Source of the DNA: Mycobacteriaceae bacterium | GTDB lineage: Bacteria; Actinomycetota; Actinomycetes; Mycobacteriales; Mycobacteriaceae | Assembly: GCA_019749805.1 (NCBI GenBank) | Contig: JAIEPH010000007.1 | Span: 124,001 to 188,000 of the forward strand | DNA length: 64,000 bases | Direction: 5' to 3' | Shown here: piece after piece, positions 41,555 through 50,164 of the stretch | How positions within the stretch are numbered: position 1 is the first letter of the stretch | Layout: each line of letters starts with the position of its first letter | Notes under the pieces: generated by a model | What the model was told of the DNA's origin: nothing | Databases searched by the model: none | Seen by the model: only the letters and a program-made list of their open reading frames with translations | Position numbers and translations under genes: made by a program

Positions 41555-43333
41555 ATGGCCGTCGAGTCAGTGCACGTAAACACGGTTTACCCCCATTCCG
41601 ACACCCGCTACGAGTGGGTGGAGGCGACCGTCGGCTTCGCCGTTGACCCCGAGTTTTTGGCGAACGAGCGCATTGTCGACCTCGACCTCGCTCCTCGCGA
41701 CCCCGACGGGCTGGTGCGCTTCGACGCTGACCTGAAACTTCTGCGCCCAGTCGAAGGTGGCAACGGCAAGCTTCTTTTCGTCGTACCCAACCGCGGCGTA
41801 CCCACCCTTGCGCCGTGGCTGAAAAACGGCTTCCTGCTGGATCGCGGCTACACCATCGCGTCGTGCGGCTGGCAGTGGGACACCCAGCGCGGGTCCGGCA
41901 TCCTTGGAATATCCGCTCCGCAGGCTGACGTGCCGCCGGGATTCATGCGGCTGGAATGGCGATCCGACAGTGCAAGCGTGGATCATCCGCTCAGCTTCAC
42001 CGTGCCCGAGATCGACGCGCTGCCCGCTGGCGCCGAGGCAATGTTCACGTTCACCGACTATCCGACGGTCGATGTCGACGACCCCGACGCCGTTCTGAGT
42101 GTTCGCACCTCACCGGATGCCGAGCCGACCATCATCCCTAGGGAGAGCTGGCGATTCACCGATGAGACGCATCTGACTCTCGATGGTGGTTTCAAGTCGT
42201 TCCACTGGTACGAGTTGGTGTACCGGACGTCGCGGGCGCCGGTGGCCGGCGCCGGCCTACTGGCCATCCGCGACATCGTGTCGCACCTGCGAGGCGACGG
42301 CCTGATTGCCGGCATCGAGCACGCGTTCGCCTACGGCGTATCGCAGGCCGGCCGGCTCCTTCGGCAGTTCATTTCGGACGGGCTGAATGTCGATGAGGCG
42401 GGCATGATCGTCTTCGACGGCGTATTCAGCGAGTCCGCGAGCGCGGCAACGGGAGAGTTCAACCACCGGTACGCGCAGCCGTCCGTGGCTCAGGTCAACG
42501 GCTTCGGGAACATGGCACCGTTCGCGGCGAGCGAATTGCTGGCGCGTCAGCGCGAACTGGGCGGAGTGCCGAAGACGATCTTCACCAACAGTGCGACTGA
42601 ATACTGGACCAGCGGGGGTGCGCTGCTGCACGTCGATCCGATCACCGGCGTGGATCTGCCCGAGGATCCCGATGTCCGCACCTACCTGCTGGCCAGCACC
42701 GACCATTTCGGCAGCAGCAAGCTCAAGGAGGCGCTGCCGGTCGCTAACCCGGTGCATCGCCTGGATGTCACGCCGGTCAACCGGGCGCTGCTCGTCGCGC
42801 TCGAGGACTGGGTCTGCGAGGGTGTCGAGCCTCCGCGCAGCAAGGTGCCGCGGACCAGTGACGGCACTGCTGTCGCGCGCAAAGAGGTCCTGTCGGTCTT
42901 CAGCCACACCACCGGCCCGGACCCGTCGGCGCTACCGCACGCGCGGTACATCGACCTCGGTCCTGATGCCGATCGCGGGATCGGTCGCTGGCCGGTCAAG
43001 CTGGGCGAGCCGTACGTCGACCTGGTGTCGGCGGTCGACGCGGACGGCAACGAGGTCGCGGGCATCCGCTTGCCTGCCGTCGCCGCACCACTCGCCTCAT
43101 ACACGGGCTGGAATCCCCGTCGTCACATCGATGAGTTGCCCGATGTGCTCTACGAGCGGGTGGGCAGTAAGTTGGCGTTCCCTCCGGGCCGGCCGTCGGT
43201 CACCGAACGGTATCCGTCCCGCGAGGACTACGTCGTCGCAGCCCGCACTGCTGCGGAATCGCTTGTTGCCGAGCGGTTCCTGCTCGCCGACGAGGTCGAG
43301 GCCATCGTCCAGAAGGCCGCAGCCGACTACTGA
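41555..43333 (+). CDS. Alpha/beta-hydrolase-domain protein (Abhydrolase_10 type)
   Basis: A 592-residue protein of the large alpha/beta hydrolase domain family found in actinobacteria, with phrases FAYGVSQAGRLLRQF (possible Ser nucleophile in GVSQAG) and a beta-rich N-terminal half containing LLFVVPNRG. There is no signal peptide, so it is cytoplasmic. ATG 41555 has AAGGAG seven bases upstream; an earlier TTG at 41525 is in frame but unsupported. Members occur in ketone, terpene and alkane degradation clusters, but the reaction is not established. A strong hairpin follows 24 bases after the stop. Confidence 0.78.
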   Translation: MAVESVHVNTVYPHSDTRYEWVEATVGFAVDPEFLANERIVDLDLAPRDPDGLVRFDADLKLLRPVEGGNGKLLFVVPNRGVPTLAPWLKNGFLLDRGYTIASCGWQWDTQRGSGILGISAPQADVPPGFMRLEWRSDSASVDHPLSFTVPEIDALPAGAEAMFTFTDYPTVDVDDPDAVLSVRTSPDAEPTIIPRESWRFTDETHLTLDGGFKSFHWYELVYRTSRAPVAGAGLLAIRDIVSHLRGDGLIAGIEHAFAYGVSQAGRLLRQFISDGLNVDEAGMIVFDGVFSESASAATGEFNHRYAQPSVAQVNGFGNMAPFAASELLARQRELGGVPKTIFTNSATEYWTSGGALLHVDPITGVDLPEDPDVRTYLLASTDHFGSSKLKEALPVANPVHRLDVTPVNRALLVALEDWVCEGVEPPRSKVPRTSDGTAVARKEVLSVFSHTTGPDPSALPHARYIDLGPDADRGIGRWPVKLGEPYVDLVSAVDADGNEVAGIRLPAVAAPLASYTGWNPRRHIDELPDVLYERVGSKLAFPPGRPSVTERYPSREDYVVAARTAAESLVAERFLLADEVEAIVQKAAADY

Positions 43334-43357
43334 CGGGCTTCATACACGCTTCACTCT

Positions 43358-43395
43358 GCACAGCGGCCGGGCGGCTCAGCCCCCGGCCGCTGTGC
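43358..43395 (+). terminator. 14-bp GC stem-loop terminator
   Basis: GCACAGCGGCCGGG (43358-43371) pairs perfectly with CCCGGCCGCTGTGC (43382-43395) around a 10-base loop, just after the hydrolase stop. It lacks a T tract beyond GCTTT. Confidence 0.75.
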
Positions 43396-43457
43396 GCTTT
43401 GGTGGCGTAGGTCGGCGGCGAGCACTCGCCACCCTCGTGGCGGGGGTAGGGCAGGGC

Positions 43458-43630
43458 CGAGTGTGGGGTTGTGGCACGCCTGGGGCGGTGTGGCGTGCGT
43501 TGAGTCCACAGTCGGCGGGTGGGTGGGTCGATGTGATGGCCGGCGACTGCATGCTTTTGGGTGGGTGTGTCGAGTGTGGGGTTGGGGCACGTCTGGGGCG
43601 CTTTGGCGTGCGTTGAGTCCACAGTCGGCG
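43458..43630. repeat. 60-base direct repeat, two copies 113 bases apart
   Basis: Positions 43458-43517 and 43571-43630 agree at 56 of 60 bases, both beginning CGAGTGTGGGGTTG and ending GAGTCCACAGTCGGCG. A similar GGGTGGGT-rich spacer separates them. The whole 43396-43668 interval is G-rich on the plus strand and contains no gene I can support; open frames here have highly biased, repetitive translations. This is either a minisatellite-like duplication or a dispersed intergenic element. Confidence 0.7.
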
Positions 43631-43668
43631 CGCGGGAGTCCACCCCTGGCTCGGTGTTGCGTGCATTA

Positions 43669-43698
43669 ACCCCGCACCCGAGGGGACGAGTGCGGGGT
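43669..43698 (-). terminator. Hairpin downstream of the mmpL-FHA gene
   Basis: ACCCCGCAC (43669-43677) and GTGCGGGGT (43690-43698) form a perfect 9-base stem with a 12-base loop, 17 bases after the stop of the leftward MmpL-FHA gene. Confidence 0.6.
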
Positions 43699-43715
43699 AG
43701 GTCAGGCGTCGCGTT

Positions 43716-46700
43716 CTAGACCGACATGGCGGGCACGCGAGCCTGCTCGCGCTGCTCTTGCGGCCTGGCCTGCGAATGGACCCGAAATCTCCGACCGCCG
43801 ACGCGCACCGAGGCGCCGTCCCGGAAGGCCGTGGGCCGCCACGGGTCGATCCGCACCCACCCGTCCTGTCCCGGCTCGCGGATGAATACGCCGTTTGTCG
43901 AGTTCCGGTCTACGACAAACAGCTCGCCGTCGATGATCCGAATCTCCATGTGCGCCCGGGACATCAGGCCCGAGCGGTCGTAGACGGACACCGGGCGAAG
44001 GCCCTGCCGTGCCGCGTGCGAGTTGTGCGGATAGCGACCGATGACGCAGTCGTGGTCGATCTCGATTCGGGAGTCGTCATCGAGGACCACGCATCGCACG
44101 GGTCGTGTCGTTTCCGCGGCCTCCGTCGTCCACACCACCGCGCCGTGCCCCGGAACAACGCCGTCGGACATCGAGTAGACAGCGTTTTGGTCAGGGGTGG
44201 GAAGGGCGGGCCGCTTACCCAGTTCGTCGACCGTGACCACCGCGGCGACGCCGGGCGTCCGCACGGTTTGGTGCAGGCAGCGGTTGCGCCCCTCGATCAG
44301 GGTGACACCCGTACCGTCGTCGAGCGCTACCGTGACACCGCCGCACAAGAAGATCTCCAGACCCGATTCGGTGGGCATGACGATGCCAACCTCCGCGAGA
44401 TCGCGACTCCACGTGCCGCTCTGGGCGAGCTGCGAGAACGCGTACGACAACATCGCGGGCTCGCTCCGGCGGACGATCTCGACGAGGTGCGACATCTGCT
44501 GGGCCGCCATCGCCTGTTGCGCCAGCGACTTGCGGTTGGCCACCACGATCACGATGCCGTTCACGTTGGCGACGAGATGCTGACCGGAGATGACCTGGAC
44601 CCGGCGGGCAAGTTCGGCCGGCGTGCGGACTGGAGGCGCCGCATGCATCGAGTTCAGCGACAGAACAGCGGGCCTGGGGACCTCGATCGTCGCCTCTTCC
44701 ACGGCGAAGGACAGCGCCTCGCTGATACCGATGCGGGAGTGTAGCCACCGCAACGGTTTCGGTGCCCACCAGTTGAGTTCGCCTGCCAGACGTAGGAACG
44801 CCGGTACGACGACGCCACGGATGATCGTCGCATCGATCACGACGGCCAGCGCCGTGCCGATACCGAACATCTTCATGAACGACATCCCGTTGGCGAACGA
44901 GATCAGTGTGATGGTCAGCAAAAGTGCTGCGCTGGTGACGATCCGGCCGACCCGGCCAAGTCCGACGACGATGGCCTCGTCGTTCGACATACCCGAGTCT
45001 CGAGCCTCCTTGATGCGGCTCAGCAGGAAGATCTCGTAGTCGACCGAGAGGCTGAACGCGATGGCGCAGAGCAGAACCACCATCGACAAATTCAGTGGCG
45101 CAGGCGTGAATCCGAGCAGTGACGACAGATGCCCGTCCTGGAAGATCCACGTCATGACGCCGAGGACTCCAGACAGCACCAGCAGGTTCAGCAGCAGCGC
45201 CTTCACCGGGACGACGACGCTGCCGGTGAACAGGAACAGCAGGATGAAGGTGAATACCGCGATCAATCCGATCGCCCACGGCAGCCGCTGTGCGATCGCG
45301 GACCGGCTGTCGATCAGCGTGGCCGACGGTCCGCCCACCTCGACCTGCTTGTCGGTGATCTTCGCGCGGATGTCGTGCACGAGGTGTTCTGCCGCTTGGG
45401 AATCCGAGTCGACCGCAAGATATGCCAACACATAGGCCGCGCCATCACTCTCGCTGGGCGGGGCCTCGCCGACGCGCGCGCCGCGCTCGAACTTGCCGAC
45501 GGATCCGTTGACGAGTACCACGTCGGGCATCTGGGAGACGTCGGCGGCAAGCGTTTCCAGCGCGTCGGCGTTGTTCTGCGTCACCAAGGTGATCGCCTGC
45601 GAGGGATCCAGCGGATAGTCCCGCTGTAACGACTCGGCCACCAGACGCGCGTTCGAGTCGGTGGGCAGCGCGCGCTCATCGGGATTGGTGAACTGCACTT
45701 TCAGGAATGGAACCCCGAGCCCGATCAGCACCACGACGACCGGCAAGGCGTAGATGATCGGGCGGCGGATCACCGCCGCGGCGAACCGCCGCCAGAACGC
45801 GGAGTCCGCGGACGGAGGCGTTTTCCGCCGGATGATGGCCAGCGAGTCGATGCGCTTTCCCAGCAGCGACAGCATCGCGGGCAGCACGATTATTGCGCTC
45901 AGCGCCGAGAGCATGACGGTAGCGCTCGCGGCGATGCCGACCGAGCGCAGGAAATACGTGGGGAACACCAGCAGCGACAACATCGCCAGGGTGACCGTCG
46001 CCGCGCTGAAGATGATCGTGCGGCCCGCGGTGGCCACCGTCGCGACGATCGCCGCCTGGTGTTCCTTACCGCTGTCGCGTTCTTCGCGGAATCTCGACAC
46101 CATCAACAGGCCGAAGTCGATGGACAACCCGAGACCGAATGCCGTCGCCACGGTGAGGGCATGCGTCGAGACTTCGGTGACCCGCGTCATGAGCACGAGC
46201 ACGAGCAGCGTCGTGACGATCGACGTGATGCCGACGACGATGGGCAGGAATGCGGCGATGAGCCCCCCGAAAACAATGACGAGCACGGCCATCGAGACCG
46301 GCAGCGCGATACTTTCGCTGACCAAGAGGTCCTTTTTGACTTTGGCTCGGATCTCTTGCTGGACACCAAGCGTGCCGCCGGCGCGCACCGCGACGTCCGG
46401 GTTGGAGGGCAGGTCGGCGACCAGTTGCTTGGCGGTGTCGGCCGCCTCATCCGCGGTTCCGCTGACATGCACCAGCATGAGGCCGGAGCGATTGTCATGG
46501 CTGCGCAGATCGGTGGCCGCGGGGTCGGTGAACGATCGGAGGACCTTTGCCTCGGGCTCAGCTTTGACCAGGTCGTAGACCTGGCCGGCCACGTCGGCGA
46601 CCTCGGGGCTGTCGATGGTGCCTTCCCGCGGTAGCACCTGGATCACCAGGTTCGCGGTGGTGCCGAAGTTCTGATCCATGACCTCGGCGGCGTGAGTCGA

Positions 46701-46943
46701 CTCCGATGATGGGGCGTTGTAGCCGCCCACAGCGAGCTTGTCGGACACGCCGCCGCCGATCACAATGCTGACACCGAGCAGGAGCGCCAGGACTGCGAGG
46801 ACCAGCTTGGGGGAGCGCACGGTGAAGGCGGCCAACCGCGTCAGCGCGCCGCCCTTCGCCGAACTACTCCGCATCATCTTTGCGACCAGCGGACGAAACC
46901 CGACCTCATTCATGACGACAGGGTCCGGCTTGGCCCTTGGCAC
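43716..46943 (-). CDS. MmpL-type RND transporter with C-terminal FHA domain
   Basis: A 1075-residue fusion. Residues about 40-750 are an MmpL/YdfJ-type RND transporter with two six-helix halves; the relay motifs read LSIDFGLLMVSRF in half 1 (Phe after the Asp rather than the usual Tyr) and LSVDYEIFLLSR in half 2. Residues about 770-955 form a cytoplasmic linker domain I do not recognise (GGVTVALDDGTGVTLIEGR). Residues 960-1055 form an FHA domain with G969/R970, SRAH (S995, H998) and NSTNG (1014-1018), the phosphothreonine-binding set. FHA implies control by Ser/Thr kinases. The start is unclear: GTG 46943 lacks a ribosome site and ATG 46913 is possible. A sigma gene lies just upstream. Confidence 0.87.
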   Translation of the reverse strand: MPRAKPDPVVMNEVGFRPLVAKMMRSSSAKGGALTRLAAFTVRSPKLVLAVLALLLGVSIVIGGGVSDKLAVGGYNAPSSESTHAAEVMDQNFGTTANLVIQVLPREGTIDSPEVADVAGQVYDLVKAEPEAKVLRSFTDPAATDLRSHDNRSGLMLVHVSGTADEAADTAKQLVADLPSNPDVAVRAGGTLGVQQEIRAKVKKDLLVSESIALPVSMAVLVIVFGGLIAAFLPIVVGITSIVTTLLVLVLMTRVTEVSTHALTVATAFGLGLSIDFGLLMVSRFREERDSGKEHQAAIVATVATAGRTIIFSAATVTLAMLSLLVFPTYFLRSVGIAASATVMLSALSAIIVLPAMLSLLGKRIDSLAIIRRKTPPSADSAFWRRFAAAVIRRPIIYALPVVVVLIGLGVPFLKVQFTNPDERALPTDSNARLVAESLQRDYPLDPSQAITLVTQNNADALETLAADVSQMPDVVLVNGSVGKFERGARVGEAPPSESDGAAYVLAYLAVDSDSQAAEHLVHDIRAKITDKQVEVGGPSATLIDSRSAIAQRLPWAIGLIAVFTFILLFLFTGSVVVPVKALLLNLLVLSGVLGVMTWIFQDGHLSSLLGFTPAPLNLSMVVLLCAIAFSLSVDYEIFLLSRIKEARDSGMSNDEAIVVGLGRVGRIVTSAALLLTITLISFANGMSFMKMFGIGTALAVVIDATIIRGVVVPAFLRLAGELNWWAPKPLRWLHSRIGISEALSFAVEEATIEVPRPAVLSLNSMHAAPPVRTPAELARRVQVISGQHLVANVNGIVIVVANRKSLAQQAMAAQQMSHLVEIVRRSEPAMLSYAFSQLAQSGTWSRDLAEVGIVMPTESGLEIFLCGGVTVALDDGTGVTLIEGRNRCLHQTVRTPGVAAVVTVDELGKRPALPTPDQNAVYSMSDGVVPGHGAVVWTTEAAETTRPVRCVVLDDDSRIEIDHDCVIGRYPHNSHAARQGLRPVSVYDRSGLMSRAHMEIRIIDGELFVVDRNSTNGVFIREPGQDGWVRIDPWRPTAFRDGASVRVGGRRFRVHSQARPQEQREQARVPAMSV

Positions 46944-46981
46944 TTTCTAAAGGGCGGGCCGCGGCCGGGTATGTGTACTGC

Positions 46982-47788
46982 TCAGGCGGGTACTGCGGCC
47001 CTGCTCGTGGTTACCTCGGCCGGTTCGCGAACCTGGTCACGCAGCGTGGCGAGGGCCTTGGCGATGAGCCGCGATACGTGCATCTGTGAGTAGCCCATGC
47101 GTTCGGCGATCTGCGTCTGGGTCAGGTTGTCGAAGAACCGAAGGCTCAGCACCCGTTGTTCGCGCTCGGGCAGGGCAGCGATCAATGGACGTACGGTCGC
47201 GAGGGCGAGCACCTTGTCGATGTTGGGATCCACCTCGCCGATCGTGTCCCCGATGGGCCGGAAGTCGGTGTCCGGACCGGCCTGCACGTCAGTCGACAGC
47301 GTGGAGTAGTTGCTGCTCGCGATCGTCGCTTCGACCACCGATTCGCGGTCGATGCCGAGGTACCTCGCGATCTCTGTGGCGGTCGGTGCCCGATTGAGGT
47401 CCTGGGACAGCGCGCCGCGGGCCTTCACGATTTGGCCCTGGAGGTCTTTCAGGCGGCGGGGAACCTTGACGGCCCATCCGTAGTCGCGGAAGTGGCGGCG
47501 GACCTCGCCCATCATCGTCGGCACGGCGAAGGCCAGGAAGTCCGCGCCGTTCTCGGGGTCGAATCGGTTGACGGCGTTGACCAGCCCCACCCGTGCGGCC
47601 TGTACCAGGTCGTCGTTCGGCTCGCCGCGATTTCGAAAGCGACGGGCGATGTGATTGGCGATCGGCAGTCCGCGCTCGATGATCTCGTCGCGCCGACGGC
47701 GGTATGCGGCCGAACCTTCATCGAGGGTCGCCAATCGGCGAAACATGTCGGTGAGATCGGCGTACTCGGAAGAAGTGTGTTCAGACAC
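46982..47788 (-). CDS. SigF/SigB-class RNA polymerase sigma factor without adjacent anti-sigma factor
   Basis: A 268-residue group 3 sigma factor. Region 2 is at about 40-110 (NDDLVQAARVGLVNAVNRFD), region 3 in the middle, and the region 4 HTH at about 205-255 (LTQTQIAERMGYSQMHVSRL). This order and length match SigF of mycobacteria and SigB/SigF of Firmicutes. In most mycobacteria sigF follows its anti-sigma gene (rsbW/usfX); none is adjacent here. GTG start. Its own upstream region has a SigF-type promoter, implying autoregulation. It may be a second SigF paralogue rather than the core one. Confidence 0.9.
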   Translation of the reverse strand: MSEHTSSEYADLTDMFRRLATLDEGSAAYRRRRDEIIERGLPIANHIARRFRNRGEPNDDLVQAARVGLVNAVNRFDPENGADFLAFAVPTMMGEVRRHFRDYGWAVKVPRRLKDLQGQIVKARGALSQDLNRAPTATEIARYLGIDRESVVEATIASSNYSTLSTDVQAGPDTDFRPIGDTIGEVDPNIDKVLALATVRPLIAALPEREQRVLSLRFFDNLTQTQIAERMGYSQMHVSRLIAKALATLRDQVREPAEVTTSRAAVPA

Positions 47789-47858
47789 GCGAAGATGCCC
47801 CTATCCGGTTGCCTTGTGATGATGCGGCTCGGATCTGAACCTCTCGTGTGGGAAAAGC

Positions 47859-47885
47859 TGTACCCAATTGCTGGTCTCCCGAAAC
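47859..47885 (-). promoter_or_regulatory. SigF-type promoter of the sigma gene
   Basis: On the minus strand GGTTTC (47885-47880) is followed by GGGTAC (47864-47859), with 16 bases between GTTT and GGGTAC. It lies about 70 bases before the sigma GTG. This is a near-consensus SigF site (GTTT and GGGTAT) and suggests positive autoregulation. Confidence 0.6.
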
Positions 47886-47958
47886 CGCCGATTCCAATTA
47901 CCCGGATCGGCCCAGGTATGAAGGGTCATCCTGATAGACCATCGGAATGGAGGCCGAC

Positions 47959-48390
47959 GTGAGCGAACGACCAGTCCCCGGCGTGACCGGGATCCACCAC
48001 TTCTCGATCACCGTCACCGACCTCGAGGCCAGCCTGGCCTGGTACCAGCGCCTGCTCGGAGCTGAGCGGGTACCGATGAAGTTCCCACACTATGGATGCG
48101 AGGACACCGGCTACGGCGAGCTCCTCGTCGAACCGGACTCGGGCGTCGTGATCGGTCTGCACACCAACACCGGCAATGACGGCCAAGCCTTTGACGAGGC
48201 CCGCACCGGGCTGGACCATGTGGCGCTCAACGTTGCTTCGCGCGACGACCTCGAATCCTGGACGGCGCGGCTGGACGAACTCGGCATCGAACACTCGGGC
48301 ATCAGATCCGGGGACCAGCCTTTCCCATTTGCGACGGTGGTGTTTCGCGACCCCGACAACATCCAGCTCGAGCTGTTTGCCGTCGGTTGA
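47959..48390 (+). CDS. VOC/glyoxalase-fold protein
   Basis: A 143-residue single-chain vicinal oxygen chelate domain pair. Metal-ligand candidates are the His in GIHHFSITV, Glu in GYGELLVEP, His in LDHVALNV and Glu in IQLELFAVG. These are the four canonical positions, so a metal enzyme (lyase, isomerase or dioxygenase) is likely. GTG 47959 is preferred over ATG 47947 because GGAGG lies seven bases before it. It is divergent from the sigma gene. Confidence 0.85.
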   Translation: MSERPVPGVTGIHHFSITVTDLEASLAWYQRLLGAERVPMKFPHYGCEDTGYGELLVEPDSGVVIGLHTNTGNDGQAFDEARTGLDHVALNVASRDDLESWTARLDELGIEHSGIRSGDQPFPFATVVFRDPDNIQLELFAVG

Positions 48391-48507
48391 CCGCGGCTGG
48401 CGCGCCTTCTAGCAGGGCATCTCACCGTCGCGTGGATTTCGGTTATTTGCGCAGTCGCAATGAGGGTCCCTACTGTCGGGTGTCATGTTGCGACAGGGAG
48501 AGCTGAA

Positions 48508-49362
48508 TTGCGGTTGATCGGGCGCACGACGGCACTGCTGGCCGCCGTCCTTCTGGCTCTTCTCATGTTCAGTGGTGCTCACGCCTCCGCGATTCCGGCC
48601 GGGGACTTCCCCGACGGCCTGAACTTCGGCGGGCTGCAGCGCAACTATCTGGTCCACGTGCCGCCGGGTCTCGAGCAGCCGACGGGGCTGGTGATCAACC
48701 TGCACGGGGCCGGAATGACCGGCGGTGCTCAGGCTGCGATGACGAACTACAACGCCGTCGCCGATCAGCACGGGTTCGTCGTGGTCTATCCCGAGGGTGT
48801 GGACCTCAGCTGGGCCGATGGTCGGGGCGCGTCGGTTCCCGACCGTCAGGGCGTCGACGACGTGGGCTTTCTCGTCGCGCTCGCCAACCGGCTGACGCAG
48901 GACTTCGGTATCGACCCCGGCCACGTATTCGCCACCGGAATGTCAGCGGGCGCCTTCATGGCCAACCGGCTGGCCTGCTCGCGCGCGGACGTCTTTTCCG
49001 CGGTCGCGCCCGTCGCAGGCACGCTCGGCTCGGCGTCCCCGTGCAATCCATCGCAACCGGTGTCCGTCCTGAGCATTCACGGAACCGCAGACAACGTCGT
49101 GCCGTTCAACGGCGGCCCGATGGTGGGGCGCGGCGGAGCGAGCGACATCGTGTCTGCGCCGGCGATGGCGCAGCGCTGGCGTGAACTGGATGGGTGCCCG
49201 GCGCCCGTCGAGGACTCCCCGTCGCCCTCGGTACATCGGTTCACCGCGGCCGGTTGCGCTGACGGCACCGAGGTGTCGTTCATCCAGATCGACGGCGGAG
49301 GTCACACGTGGCTGGACGCGTCGTTAGCGAGTGGCCAGTTCTTCGCCACCCACGGCAGGTGA
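48508..49362 (+). CDS. Secreted LpqC/PHB-depolymerase-like esterase
   Basis: A 284-residue exported hydrolase. The start is TTG 48508, which has GGGAG eight bases upstream and yields a clean signal peptide (RLIGRTTALLAAVLLALL, cleavage near AHA-SA); earlier in-frame starts spoil it. Catalytic set: GMSAGAFMA (Ser), SIHGTADNVVP (Asp) and GGGHTW (His). It has no lipobox cysteine, unlike M. tuberculosis LpqC, so it should be released rather than lipid-anchored. The family includes poly(3-hydroxybutyrate) depolymerase and feruloyl-esterase-like enzymes. Confidence 0.85.
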   Translation: MRLIGRTTALLAAVLLALLMFSGAHASAIPAGDFPDGLNFGGLQRNYLVHVPPGLEQPTGLVINLHGAGMTGGAQAAMTNYNAVADQHGFVVVYPEGVDLSWADGRGASVPDRQGVDDVGFLVALANRLTQDFGIDPGHVFATGMSAGAFMANRLACSRADVFSAVAPVAGTLGSASPCNPSQPVSVLSIHGTADNVVPFNGGPMVGRGGASDIVSAPAMAQRWRELDGCPAPVEDSPSPSVHRFTAAGCADGTEVSFIQIDGGGHTWLDASLASGQFFATHGR

Positions 49363-49368
49363 GTTGAT

Positions 49369-49524
49369 CTAGGTTTCGTCGGCGACCTGATTTTTGGTCT
49401 GATGCCCGCCAGGGGCATCGGGGTCGTCGTCTTGGTGGTCGAGCTGGTCCTGGATCTCCCGTTGGTCGTCGGTCGCTTTGGTGGCGTCCTTCGGCGTCGA
49501 CGGCGGATCGTTGGTCTGCGACAT
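49369..49524 (-). CDS. Small acidic protein, unknown function
   Basis: A 51-residue, highly acidic, cysteine-free protein beginning MSQTNDPPSTPKDATKATDD, with a run rich in Asp, Gln and His (QDQLDHQDDDPDAPGG). ATG 49524 follows GGGAG at a long spacing. Composition and codon pattern look coding, and no other frame here does. Probably disordered. It is convergent with the esterase, six bases away. Confidence 0.55.
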   Translation of the reverse strand: MSQTNDPPSTPKDATKATDDQREIQDQLDHQDDDPDAPGGHQTKNQVADET

Positions 49525-49564
49525 GTTGCAGAGGTTCTCCCGGCATCGCGCTTACTAAACGCAG

Positions 49565-50113
49565 CTACGCCGGGGACAGGCGAAACACGTTGATGGTGCG
49601 GACACCGTCGGTCTTCACCGCATACGACGCGAAGTTGGCCGCATAGCCCGCCGCGAGGTCGAACAGGCGGTCACGGTCTGCACCCTCGGTCAGGCGGGCC
49701 ACGAAATGACCACCGCGGTCGGTGCGACCTTCCGGGAACAACTGGCACTGCGGGTTTTTCAGTAAGTTGTGGTACCAGCTCGGGTGGTGGGCCTGGCCGT
49801 AGTTCGAGGCGATGAGAATGACGTCGTCGCCGTCGGTGAAGTATCCCAGCGGAACGTCGCGCTCGATTCCGGATCTGGCTCCGGTGGACCGCAATACGAC
49901 GAGCGGGATCGTGCCCTTGCCGAAATGCAGACGGCCGCGGGTCAGGCGCCCGAGCGGCCCGTCGAGCGGCGCCATGACGCGACGATGGACAACGGAACCG
50001 AACTCGGTCGAGAGGACGCGGGCGACGATCCGCAGGGCCCACGGCGGGTCGGCCGTGGGGTCGACCCTCGGGATGCCATTCAGCAGATCGGTCATGATCG
50101 CCATGGTATGCAT
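49565..50113 (-). CDS. Deazaflavin (F420)-dependent nitroreductase-family protein
   Basis: A protein of about 182 residues with the Ddn split-barrel pattern: LVVLRSTGARSGIERDVPL, then GYFTDGDDVILIASNYGQAHHPSWYHNLLKNPQC (written partially: ASNYGQAHHPSWYHNL). The S-N-Y-G and WYHNL segments are the F420-binding signature. ATG 50113 is taken; 50104 and 50095 are in frame and equally possible. The family reduces quinones and nitro compounds with F420H2. It is divergent from a second member 51 bases away. Confidence 0.82.
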   Translation of the reverse strand: MHTMAIMTDLLNGIPRVDPTADPPWALRIVARVLSTEFGSVVHRRVMAPLDGPLGRLTRGRLHFGKGTIPLVVLRSTGARSGIERDVPLGYFTDGDDVILIASNYGQAHHPSWYHNLLKNPQCQLFPEGRTDRGGHFVARLTEGADRDRLFDLAAGYAANFASYAVKTDGVRTINVFRLSPA

Positions 50114-50164
50114 CTTTCTGACGAGGTCTTGTCCAAATCTTGTCGAGCGAATCAGGGAGAATTC

